From Candidatus Harpocratesius repetitus (GTDB lineage: Archaea; Asgardarchaeota; Lokiarchaeia; Sigyniarchaeales; Promethearchaeaceae), in assembly GCA_021498095.1 (NCBI GenBank), contig JAIZWK010000001.1:3411450-3475449 (forward strand): a stretch of 64,000 nt of DNA. Direction: 5' to 3'. The translations under genes were made by a program, and so were the position numbers. The notes beneath the pieces are model-generated. The model saw nothing but the letters and a program-made list of their open reading frames with translations. It was not told where the DNA came from and ran no database searches. Below, in pieces: positions 37,986 to 48,179 of the stretch; position 1 is the first letter of the stretch, and every line of letters begins with the position of its first letter.

Positions 37986-38011
37986 AATATTCATTTCCTA
38001 AATGTTGATGA

Positions 38012-38060
38012 GCGATCATGATTGAGCGAATGATCATGATGATCTTGATGATCATATAAA
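38012..38060 (-). promoter_or_regulatory. gdhA promoter with overlapping TGATCA palindromes
   Basis: On the minus strand TTTATATG (38060-38053) is a TATA box. It is followed at once by a cluster of ATGATCAT and GATCATC elements (38054-38031, again at 38022-38013). The repeats cover the expected start of transcription about 25 bp downstream of the TATA box, where an archaeal repressor would block polymerase. Confidence 0.5.
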
Positions 38061-38237
38061 GATATGTATAAGAGCTATTTACATGTGATCAAAGTGGGAA
38101 GCAAAATGTCGTAAAAGTGAAAAACGGTGCATGAAAAGGGAAATGTGTGGGTAAGTCTAAGAGTGATTTGATTATAGAGAAAGTAGTATGTTCAAGAAAA
38201 TTAAAATAAAAAAATAAAAGAACTGTCCACACTGATA

Positions 38238-39290
38238 CTATAACTCTTCCATCCCAATTTGCTGAGCATTTGCATAATGTGCCTTTGGATCTGCCCTAAA
38301 TTCGGAAACGTAATAGACTGTGCCAAATATTTTTGTATTTGGGCCCAAATAAACTCGTTCAGCCCGTAAATCACCATCAACATATGTATCTTCTATGTCA
38401 ATTTCATGAACAGCAATAATCGAACCATGAATTTTTGATACTTTATTAGAACGATGAAATTTAAAACCTATAACATTAGCACCAATAAACACTTTGCTTG
38501 CTTCAATATTTTCCATAACTTCAATTTTTCCAGTTATTTCTACTGCGTTATTCGAAAGAAGTGTTTTTCCAATTGAAGCATTACTAGAAAATTTAGCCCC
38601 AGCATCAGCTACTACTTTTCCTCCAGCACTGAAATTACTAGAAGCATGGAGATAACCGCTGACTAAAACATTTTCATTAATTGTAGCAGAACTACTAAAC
38701 TTAGCATCTTCATCAACTTGAACTGAACCGCGGCAATTAAAGGAACTTGAAGCTTTTAATCCGCCGCCAATAACGCAATCTCCTTCAATATGAGCCGAAC
38801 TACTAAATTTAGCATCTCCATCTGAAGTAAGTAATCCTCCTGTTAAGAAGGTGGAGCTGACATGAAGTTCTCCAACAATTACTTCTTCACCGATTTTTGC
38901 GGAACTGGAGAAATGCGCTTCTTCTTCAACTGACAATCGCCCTTTGCACTGAAAAGAGCTTGAAGATTTTAAATTTTCTCCAACAATCACATTTCCACCA
39001 ACTTTTACACTGGATGAAAATTTGGCATCTTCTTCACTTTGAACTGTTCCATCAACTTTAAAAGAACCAGAAGAAGAAATACCTTCTAATGCAATCAGAT
39101 TCCCACCGATATGCACACTTCCACTGGCTTTAAAGAAATGACATTCGATATCACCATCTGAACGGCAGCTGCCGCTCACTTTAATATCCCTATTATATCG
39201 TCCAGGAGGGATATTAACACCTCCACTAATTTTCATAGGAGGCTCTTTTTGATTTAATTCTTCATTATATTCATCATGCATGATTATCAC
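38238..39290 (-). CDS. Bactofilin-like polymer-forming beta-solenoid protein
   Basis: A 350-residue protein whose centre consists of 36-residue repeats with the pattern 'AKFSSSAxIGxxVxVGxxLxASSSF' and a Gly turn. There are at least four in tandem (about residues 70-215), with looser copies on both sides. Small residues at fixed intervals and strictly periodic hydrophobics indicate a right-handed beta-solenoid, as in bactofilins and related polymer-forming proteins. No signal peptide. It overlaps the upstream gene by GTGA, so the two are translationally coupled; the GTG at 39290 or the ATG at 39281 may be the start. Probably builds filaments or a scaffold inside the cell. Stop is TAG. Confidence 0.8.
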   Translation of the reverse strand: MIIMHDEYNEELNQKEPPMKISGGVNIPPGRYNRDIKVSGSCRSDGDIECHFFKASGSVHIGGNLIALEGISSSGSFKVDGTVQSEEDAKFSSSVKVGGNVIVGENLKSSSSFQCKGRLSVEEEAHFSSSAKIGEEVIVGELHVSSTFLTGGLLTSDGDAKFSSSAHIEGDCVIGGGLKASSSFNCRGSVQVDEDAKFSSSATINENVLVSGYLHASSNFSAGGKVVADAGAKFSSNASIGKTLLSNNAVEITGKIEVMENIEASKVFIGANVIGFKFHRSNKVSKIHGSIIAVHEIDIEDTYVDGDLRAERVYLGPNTKIFGTVYYVSEFRADPKAHYANAQQIGMEEL

Positions 39291-40360
39291 ATCCGATCAA
39301 TTAACCGATGAAATGTTTCAATCACTTCTTCGGGTTTACTTTTGTATTTAAAAACATCTGATTCTAGTTTTCCATCAATTCCTTCTGCTACAAGTTCATA
39401 TATTAAATTTTCTGCGTCTTCTGGAGTCTGTTTAAGTGCTTGAGCCAATTTATCAATGGGAATACCATTTTGAATTCGAATTAATCCTGTAATACGTTTT
39501 TTCAAGCGTTCTTTTTCTTGAATTGAAAGTCTTCCACCAGAATAGGATTTTTCAGCGGAAGAACGAATAGGTTGCGTGGAGGATGATATGTTAGCATTAA
39601 AATTAGAAGACTTTGAATTACGGCTCGGAATACCTGATTCAGAATTTGTAGATGAAGGGGAAAATGGATATGAATTTTGAATTTGGGTTTCAACAAATTT
39701 TGACATTTTTTTCCCAAATTTGCCTATTTTTTTACCCACTGTTCCCAAATCTTTATCTAATCCTTCTAAAGATTTCATACCTTGTTTAAATTCTTCCATG
39801 GCATCTCGTATCATTTCAGAAACAGAGATTCCTAATTCATCAGCTAATTGCTTCCAATCATCTTTCATATTTTCTGGAAGAGTGAAATTTATACGAACTT
39901 TTTTATTTCTTTCTCTTTCTTGTTGCGTGCGGGCTTTGATTTGGGCAATATTTAATCGAGTAGTTGTTTTTTCTACTGCAATCTTCAATTTTCCCATCAT
40001 TGAGGCCATTTTATCTAATTTATTATCCAATTTTTTTCTAGCATTTTCAGCAATTGAACGAGCTCGTAAGGCTTCTTTCTGGATGGCAGGATCTTGAGTT
40101 GCCGTAGCTTTATCATATAGATTAGCTGCAATAGCGGCTTTATCTAAAAACTTAGCAAGAAATTCACGAACTTCATCTTGAAATTCAATAGTTTCTTCAT
40201 GAAGGTCCATGGCATCAACTAATTTATCTATTACATCTTCAGCAGCATCAGGTGCGATTTTTTCTATTTCTTTTGAATCTTCTTTAATAGAGTATAATAA
40301 GTCTTCTAACTGAGCAAGTTCTGCTGAAAATTGTTCAAACAAGGATTCTTCTTCAAACAT
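39287..40360 (-). CDS. Coiled-coil protein with ribbon-helix-helix and winged-helix-like domains
   Basis: A 357-residue protein. Residues 1-140 are acidic and helical (coiled coil). Residues about 152-190 have the ribbon-helix-helix pattern 'RINFTLPENMKDDWKQLADE' with 'GISVSEMIRDAMEEF', as in CopG/MetJ DNA-binding proteins. A Ser-rich linker leads to a C-terminal 80 residues ('KRITGLIRIQNGIPIDKLAQ', 'AENLIYELVAEGIDG') that resemble a small winged helix of the PCI/proteasome-lid type. It is first in a two-gene operon with the bactofilin-like gene. It could regulate that gene or tether the polymer to DNA; neither is shown by the sequence. Confidence 0.7.
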   Translation of the reverse strand: MFEEESLFEQFSAELAQLEDLLYSIKEDSKEIEKIAPDAAEDVIDKLVDAMDLHEETIEFQDEVREFLAKFLDKAAIAANLYDKATATQDPAIQKEALRARSIAENARKKLDNKLDKMASMMGKLKIAVEKTTTRLNIAQIKARTQQERERNKKVRINFTLPENMKDDWKQLADELGISVSEMIRDAMEEFKQGMKSLEGLDKDLGTVGKKIGKFGKKMSKFVETQIQNSYPFSPSSTNSESGIPSRNSKSSNFNANISSSTQPIRSSAEKSYSGGRLSIQEKERLKKRITGLIRIQNGIPIDKLAQALKQTPEDAENLIYELVAEGIDGKLESDVFKYKSKPEEVIETFHRLIDRM

Positions 40361-40993
40361 AAGACATCACAAATGGTTTTATTAGGGGAAATAGAAAATG
40401 CGATTATTTTAGAAGTGTTATGATAGGAATATTTCATTGGAAATTTGGTAATAATTATTTGAGATTTTACCTGTAAAGGATCAGTATGTAATTAATTAAA
40501 GTATTAATAACTCAAATCTGTTTGAAAACAATCGTGTCCATAATAGTATTTTTCATTGGGATACTTCTTTATTTTTTTAAACATAATAATCACATTTTCA
40601 GTGTGTATTAATTAATATATAGTGTGTATCAATATTTAAATCTTTGGTAGTATGTATTTTATGGTGATGTTTTTGTCGGGTATTTTTTGATTTTTCTACA
40701 ATAACTGAATTTCTCGATGTGTATCGATTTGATGTAAATAAAAAGATCTAAACTTTGCATTGAATTACGTTAATTTTAGACAGAATTTTCAATATTAATT
40801 GCTAATTGATTATCAGAATTAGCCAGGATTGACCGATTAACCAATATCTTCACCCAAGCAATTCCAAATCAGTGCAAAATTATACATAAGGACCTTTGAG
40901 TAATGTTGGATTATAAGTGGTTCAAAAGTGGTCTTTCATATCTTCTGAAAAGTATACAAAAGCAGTCTTCCATAGAAGGATAAATTTAATAAT
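40361..40993. other. Intergenic region, nothing recognised
   Basis: About 630 AT-rich bases between divergent genes. It must carry the promoter of the coiled-coil/bactofilin-like operon and that of the ATPase gene. The near-repeat 'GTGTGTATTAATTAATATA' / 'AGTGTGTATCAATATTTA' around 40600-40640 is the only pattern I noticed, and may be a binding site. Confidence 0.45.
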
Positions 40994-42292
40994 TTGAAAT
41001 CTAATATTCTTGTGATGGAAAAAGAAACTGCATTTAAATATATTATATTAGAATTCCAAAATCAAAAACTTCCCAGAATATATAAAAGAGATTATGATCT
41101 TCCAACTACAGATAAAATAATAACAATTATTGGTATTCGGCGTTCAGGAAAAACCTTTTTCCTTTACCAACAAATAAAAAAATTACTTGATCAAGGAATA
41201 TCTAAAGATAGAATCGTTTATATCAATTTTGAAGACGATAGATTATTTCCAATTAAAATAGACGATATGAACTCATTTTTAGAGGCTTATTTTAAACTTT
41301 ATCCCGAAAATAAGAATATAAAGAAATATTTCTTTTTTGATGAAATACAAGTTGTTCCTCATTGGGAGTTATTTATACGAAGATTATATGATAAAGAAAA
41401 AGTAAATATTTTCATAACAGGATCTACTTCAAAGATTTCATTAAAAGAAATTTCAACAGAACTTCGCGGTAGAACAATCCCTATTACATTCTATCCTTTA
41501 AATTTTAAAGAATTTCTTCATTTTCATAATGTAATTCTAAAAAATAATTTAAAATATAACGATCAGAGATATCAAGTTAAAAAACACTTTGAAGAATATC
41601 TTTTTGAAGGGGGGTTTCCAGAAGTTGTTCTTTCAAACGAATTAAAATCAGAAATATTGCACACATATTATGAAATGATAGTGTATAGAGACATAGTTGA
41701 GCAATATTCAATCAGAAACACTTTAGCACTAAAATACTTAATTAAGTACCTCCTAACCAATATTGGGAATATCTTTAGTATAAATAAATATTATAATATT
41801 TTACATCAACAAATAAAAATCAGCAAGGAAACCTTAATTGAATATACAAATTATCTAATTGAAACAAATTTCATCTTTTTATTACGTTTTTTCAGTTATT
41901 CTATAAAACAACAGCAAGTAAATTCGCCCAAAGTGTACTGTATTGATAATGGTTTGCGTAATAACATTGCATTCACTTTTTCAAATGATGAAGGAAGATT
42001 GGCGGAAAATTTAGTTTTTCTTTATCTTTCTAAAAAATACAGAGATATTTTCTATTGGAAAGGGAAAAATGAAGTTGATTTTGTTGTTTTATTACCTGAA
42101 AATAAGATTATGCTAATAAATGTCTTTTATTCAGATGAAGAATTTGCTGAGCGGGAATTTAAAGGTTTTGAAGAATTTATAAAGAAATTTCCAGAAAAAA
42201 AATGTAAAACCCTGATCATAACAAAGAATCAAACAGGTTACAAAAATCAAGTTAAATTTAAACCATTATGGGAATGGGTGCTTGAAATTTAA
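40994..42292 (+). CDS. AAA-type ATPase with DUF4143-like C-terminal domain
   Basis: A 432-residue protein. Walker A 'GIRRSGKTFFLYQ' (residues about 47-60) and Walker B 'YFFFDEIQ' sit where expected for the archaeal MoxR/'AAA_14-DUF4143' family. The arginine-sensor region 'ITGSTSKISLKEISTELRGR' also matches. After a winged-helix part ('YYNILHQQIKISKETLIEYTNYL') the C-terminus has 'KGKNEVDFVVLLPENKIMLINV', a nuclease-like fold typical of DUF4143. The start could be TTG at 40994 or ATG at 41015; the latter leaves the whole ATPase intact. Such proteins are common, often mobile, and of unclear role in archaea. Confidence 0.85.
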   Translation: MKSNILVMEKETAFKYIILEFQNQKLPRIYKRDYDLPTTDKIITIIGIRRSGKTFFLYQQIKKLLDQGISKDRIVYINFEDDRLFPIKIDDMNSFLEAYFKLYPENKNIKKYFFFDEIQVVPHWELFIRRLYDKEKVNIFITGSTSKISLKEISTELRGRTIPITFYPLNFKEFLHFHNVILKNNLKYNDQRYQVKKHFEEYLFEGGFPEVVLSNELKSEILHTYYEMIVYRDIVEQYSIRNTLALKYLIKYLLTNIGNIFSINKYYNILHQQIKISKETLIEYTNYLIETNFIFLLRFFSYSIKQQQVNSPKVYCIDNGLRNNIAFTFSNDEGRLAENLVFLYLSKKYRDIFYWKGKNEVDFVVLLPENKIMLINVFYSDEEFAEREFKGFEEFIKKFPEKKCKTLIITKNQTGYKNQVKFKPLWEWVLEI

Positions 42293-44579
42293 AAAAAAAA
42301 ATAATATAATATTTATGATAAAGTTTTTAGTCGAAAATTTAGTGCAACAACTTAATTTCATTTCAACTCCTTTGATCTACGGTTAACTTTAAGAGCCACA
42401 ACCAAAAGACCAAAGCTTAAAAGCCAGTAAGTGGTATATCCTGGAATAAAATCAGGAAGCTCAAATGGATTATAATCCGATTTAATATGTATTGCTTTTG
42501 ATAATATCGCTTCTCCTTGATCATATCCATCAAAAGCAATAACTTTCACCAAATATTCACCTTCAGGAATATTGGTGGTGTTCCATTTATATACTTCTAC
42601 ACTCAGACCTTGCACAATTGATATCCAATTTTGCCCATTATCTGGACTATAATAAAGATCGTATGTCAAAGGATCATTGTCTACATCTGTTCCATGCCAC
42701 GATATTGTAAATTCTCCAGAGATTTCTTCTCCTCCGACAGGATAAATAAGTTCCACAACGGGAGGATCATTTAAGTTAACTTCCCAGCGAAATTGAGCAG
42801 AACTCCAACTTCCATGAATATTTTGGGCATATACTGTTAATATATAAACACCTTCTATTCCTGGAATTGGTAATAAAGTGGTTGTATTTTCTTCCCCATT
42901 CCAGCTATAAAGAACTATAACAGGATCTTCTGAGAAAACAATTACAACATTTGTTTCATCTTTTAAAATACTATTATTTTCGGGTGAAACAAGGTTAATT
43001 TCGATTAATGGATTAGATATAAAGAAAGTGAAACTTTGCTGTAGTTTATTACCTAAGTTATCCACTAGAAAAACATTCAAAGTATGAACACCATCTAAAA
43101 TTGGCGTTATAGGCATTTCAGATAAGGAAACAGTTTGATTTTCACCACCATCCCAATTATATACATAAGTACCGTCTGTACCTAAAATTGTCATGTTAAT
43201 TTGCATATTACTCCTTAATATTGATCCTTCAGTAGGAGAATTTAATATTAATATCAAAGGATCATCTGTAACGAAATAATACCGTGTATGATTCCTATTA
43301 GGTACGAAATCTTCTACATATACATCAAGATAGTGAATTCCATCTCCAATCGGTAGATATGGATTAGTTGTAAAATTTTCTCTTCCATCCCAAGCATAAG
43401 AAATATATTGAACTGGTTCAGAAAAGGTAATATTTATGAAATACCCACTTTCATGAGTAGAGTTGTTTTCAGGATCAACCAAAATGATGTTGGGGGCAAA
43501 ATCATCCACAATAAATGAAAACTGCTCATGATTCCAATTTCCCATGGAAGAATTTGTCCAAATATCCAAAATATGTAAACCTTGCGTTGAAGGTAATGGT
43601 GGCAAAGTGGTTGAATTTGGTGATCCATCCCATGAAAAGAATAAATCACTAGGTGTATCACTAAATTCAATAACAATTTCTGTCCCACTATTAATGTAAC
43701 TGTTATTCTCAGGGGACATAAGATATATTAAAACAACAGAATCATCAACAATGAACGTGTATCGAGTATGATACCAATTTCCAATAGAATCACATGTATA
43801 AATATCAAGATAATGTAAACCATCTCCAATCGGAACATATTGCAAGATTGTTGTATTCAAACCACCATCCCATGCATAAAATACAAGTTGGGGTGGTTCT
43901 GAAAATTCAAACTCTAACAATATTCCGCTTGAAATTCTGCTGTTGTTTTCTATATTATAAGGCCCAACAAGAATTGGATATACAGGTGTGTTATCAATAC
44001 CGATGTTAAATCTAATTTCAGTCATTCTGTGGTGAATATCATAGCTCTGGATTGATAAAGTATATTGACCATCAACATAATCTTCAGTGTTTAAATCTAC
44101 TAAATTACTAATGTTTCCATTTAACCAAAAATTATCGCTATCAACTTCTTCAAAATAAATTTGTGAATCATTAAGAAATACCGTAACATAATCAATTCCT
44201 CGATTATCTTCTGTAGAAATATTAATTTGTAAATTCTCATGATATATTGAATTATTTGTTATACCTAAAACAACTAAAGAAGGATTCTCCAAATCAGCGG
44301 GAAAATTTAATGGATCAGTTGGATCACCACCCCACCTAACTTCTTCTCCATCTCCATATCCATCTCCATCACTATCAGGATTGTTTGGATCTGTGAGATA
44401 TACTTGTGTTTCAACATCATCACTGAGTCCATCGAAATCCATATCATCTCCGACTAATTTTGAAGTTGCATCCAATTGAATTTCACCAAATTGGGCATTT
44501 TGATTGTGTATTATAGAATTTTCGAAAGCTTTCAAAATTTTAACAAAGATAAAAATAAAAGTGACATCTGATTGATAAA

Positions 44580-45410
44580 GAATGATTTCATCCGCAGTGT
44601 TATTATATTCAGTTGATCCGGATGGTTCTTTGGTTATTGTTGCATCAGTAGATTGAAAAGTAACTTTAGGAGCCGCAGTCTGCCAATTTACTCGATAGAT
44701 GTAGGTAGAACCTTGAAGATTACAAGAATTAAGCACGACTGAAACATTTTCAATAAAACGTGAAGAACCGTTCACAAGTAAATTCTCTGCATATAAAGAA
44801 CTTTCTGAATAAGACATTTCATCTGAAGAAACATATAAATCTTTACAGGAACTGTTAAATATACTTAGAGTTGCGGATGAATAAATACTTAAGGTGTTAA
44901 TTATGATCATATTTTGCAAATTCTGGGGGATAGGGGATGAAACATGACAATTATATACGGTTACATCATGAATATTAAAAGTTCTTCGAGAATAAAGGTT
45001 TAAACCATCCCCGCGGGAATATTCTAAATTTCCAGAGCTCCACTCATATAGAGTTAAATAACCAAAAGAAACATTAAAGAAAGTGAAGGTAGAATAATCG
45101 TTAAAATTAATATTATCATAAAAACTTGAATCGCTCACTTGTACACTAGCTCCATCGTAAAAATTATGATCATTCCACCCGATGGAATGTACATGCGAAA
45201 TAATTAGAGTGCTGTTGTCATTACCGGTAATACTGTCTCCATGTGAAATCGCATTGAGGGTAACGGTTGAAAATTCGTTCAAGAATAATCGATTAAAAGA
45301 TCCTTCATTTTGCATCAACAAAGTAGCTTCTCCATATATTTCAATATCTCCTGTCACAGTTACATTTGTGAGCGTAACCTGTGCTTGGTCAAAAATATAG
45401 ATGTTTGAAT
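44580..45410 (-). repeat. 1038-bp tandem repeat, unit 3 (partial)
   Basis: Matches the first 830 bp of the preceding unit almost perfectly and then diverges at 'NNTADEI', where the unique Ca-binding and Ig-like part begins. Confidence 0.8.
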
Positions 45411-46447
45411 AAACTTGAGATTCAAGAGAAATTATATCTGCACCACCAATAAAATAATTTCCATTGATCAGTTGGGTACCACCTTCTTGAATATTTCCTG
45501 TACCATCAACATCATTATAAACATCATAAGATGAAACAATTAATGTCACAGAAGAATATGAAGAGAGTTCCAGAATCTTAACATGCATAAAAATTAAAGT
45601 CACACTTGAACCAACAATTTTCAATTCATCTGCAGTGTTATTGTATTCAGTTGATCCGGATGGCTCTTTGGTGATGGTTGCATCAGTAGATTGAAAAGTA
45701 ACTTTAGGAGCCGCAGTCTGCCAATTTACTCGATAGATGTAGGTAGAACCTTGAAGATTACAAGAATTAAGCACGACTGAAACATTTTCAATAAAACGTG
45801 AAGAACCGTTCACAAGTAAATTCTCTGCATATAAAGAACTTTCTGAATAAGACATTTCATCTGAAGAAACATATAAATCTTTACAGGAACTGTTAAATAT
45901 ACTTAGAGTTGCGGATGAATAAATACTTAAGGTGTTAATTATGATCATATTTTGCAAATTCTGGGGGATAGGGGATGAAACATGACAATTATATACGGTT
46001 ACATCATGAATATTAAAAGTTCTTCGAGAATAAAGGTTTAAACCATCCCCGCGGGAATATTCTAAATTTCCAGAGCTCCACTCATATAGAGTTAAATAAC
46101 CAAAAGAAACATTAAAGAAAGTGAAGGTAGAATAATCGTTAAAATTAATATTATCATAAAAACTTGAATCGCTCACTTGTACACTAGCTCCATCGTAAAA
46201 ATTATGATCATTCCACCCGATGGAATGTACATGCGAAATAATTAGAGTGCTGTTGTCATTACCGGTAATACTGTCTCCATGTGAAATCGCATTGAGGGTA
46301 ACGTTGAAAATTCGTTCAAGAATAATCGATTAAAAGATCCTTCATTTTGCATCAACAAAGTAGCTTCTCCATATATTTCAATATCTCCTGTCACAGTTAC
46401 ATTTGTGAGCGTAACCTGTGCTTGGTCAAAAATATAGATGTTTGAAT
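45411..46447 (-). repeat. 1038-bp tandem repeat, unit 2 (1037 bp; one base lost)
   Basis: Near-identical to unit 1. The same landmark (GATGGAATGTACATG) occurs at 45181, 46219 and 47256, giving periods of 1038 and 1037 bp. The one-base difference lies near 46303 and causes the frameshift. Confidence 0.85.
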
Positions 46448-47485
46448 AAACTTGAGATTCAAGAGAAATTATATCTGCACCACCAATAAAATAATTTCCA
46501 TTGATCAGTTGGGTACCACCTTCTTGAATATTTCCTGTACCATCAATATTATTATAAACATCATAAGATGAAACAATTAATGTCACAGAAGAATATGAAG
46601 AGAGTTCCAGAATCTTAACATGCATAAAAATTAAAGTCACACTTGAACCAACAATTTTCAATTCATCTGCAGTGTTATTATAGCTGTTTGATCCAGATGG
46701 TTCTTTGGTTATTGTTGCATCAGTAGATTGAAAAGTAACTTTAGGAGCCGCAGTCTGCCAATTTACTCGATAAATATAGGTAGAACCTTGAAGATTACAA
46801 GAATTAAGCACGACTGAAACATTTTCAATAAAACGTGAAGAACCGTTCACAAGTAAATTCTCTGCATATAAAGAACTTTCTGAATAAGACATATCATCTG
46901 AAGAAACATATAAATCTTTACAGGAACTGTTAAATATACTTAGAGTTGCGGATGAATAAATACTTAAGGTGTTAATTATGATCATATTTTGCAAATTCTG
47001 GGGGATAGGGGATGAAACATGACAATTATATACGGTTACATCATGAATATTAAAAGTTCTTCGAGAATAAAGGTTTAAACCATCCCCGCGGGAATATTCT
47101 AAATTTCCAGAGCTCCACTCATATAGAGTTAAATAACCAAAAGAAACATTAAAGAAAGTGAAGGTAGAATAATCGTTAAAATTAATATTATCATAAAAAC
47201 TTGAATCGCTCACTTGTACACTAGCTCCATCGTAAAAATTATGATCATTCCACCCGATGGAATGTACATGCGAAATAATTAGAGTGCTGTTGTCATTACC
47301 GGTAATACTGTCTCCATGTGAAATCGCATTGAGGGTAACGGTTGAAAATTCGTTCAAGAATAATCGATTAAAAGATCCTTCATTTTGCATCAACAAAGTA
47401 GCTTCTCCATATATTTCAATATCTCCTGTCACAGTTACATTTGTGAGCGTAACCTGTGCTTGGTCAAAAATATAGATGTTTGAGT
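46448..47485 (-). repeat. 1038-bp tandem repeat, unit 1
   Basis: Begins at 'SNIYIFDQAQVTLTNV' after the N-terminal segment. Very few substitutions separate it from unit 2, so the duplication is recent or is being homogenised. Confidence 0.85.
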
Positions 47486-47756
47486 ATGATGCATCAGAAA
47501 TATCTACAATATCATCATTACTGATGAATAGATCGCCATCCATACTTCTAATATCTTGATAATTTATTTTATCAATATTTTCTTGAGAAATATTATTTTC
47601 AATCCCACTTTTTGTATGTTCATTATTTTCATTATAATCTTTGAAATCGACCGATGGAATATTTCCCTGCTGAATTATCCCAATAATGAAAATCCCTATT
47701 ACAACGGAAATAAAAATATACCTAAACAATTTTTTTTTTATCATTTGAAATCTCAT

Positions 47757-48179
47757 CTTTAAAGAAAATGTTATATTTGTTGTCTTAAATCATAAAATGT
47801 GATTTAATGCTTAACATTGATTATTTTTCTATTTAAACATTATTGATTGTGAGTTTTCTAAGATGTTTGAATTAATACGATTATGATTTCATATTTATTT
47901 CAAATAGTGTAATATTATTTACATTTTTTTCATCAAGAAAATAACTTTTCAATTTTTCTTCTAATTTAATCAAGTAGAAGTTCAATTTTTCATTTAATTA
48001 TAACTTTTGAGAATGAAATGAAATTATTGAAGAACATTAGTATTAATAGAATAAATCGAAGTAAGATTTTTCTAAAATCAATAAAAATCGGATCGTTTTA
48101 ATAACAAGCCAAAATATTGAATCTTTTTATCACATGATGTAATTTTATTTACTACCTTGCACATTAATCCATGACTTTT
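47757..48179. other. Intergenic region between divergent genes
   Basis: About 420 AT-rich bases with poly-T tracts. It must contain promoters for the giant surface protein (left) and the EndoQ-like gene (right); no specific box stands out, and no repeat or RNA is seen. Confidence 0.5.

Larger units (their letters stand above)
42358..47756 (-). pseudogene. Giant repeat surface protein split by a one-base frameshift
   Basis: Two long frames (47756-46242 and 46176-42358) are one gene of about 1,800 codons. The break is a missing G near 46303: two sister repeats read ACGGTTG where this one reads ACGTTG. Order: membrane segment ('YIFISVVIGIFIIGII'); 2.8 near-identical 346-residue beta-rich repeats; a Ca-binding type segment ('DSDGDGYGDGEE'); five or so 85-residue Ig-like domains each starting near 'SPENNS'; a fibronectin-like unit; then 'FIPGYTTYWLLSFGLLVVAL' and a basic tail. 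Repeats this similar can suffer assembly error or true phase-variation-like slippage, so the gene may be intact in the cell. Likely a long adhesin or cell-envelope protein. Confidence 0.75.

Noticed and set aside
46176..46242. Two separate genes at the giant surface-protein locus
   Set aside because: The split is explained by one missing base in a repeat whose sister copies are open through this point.
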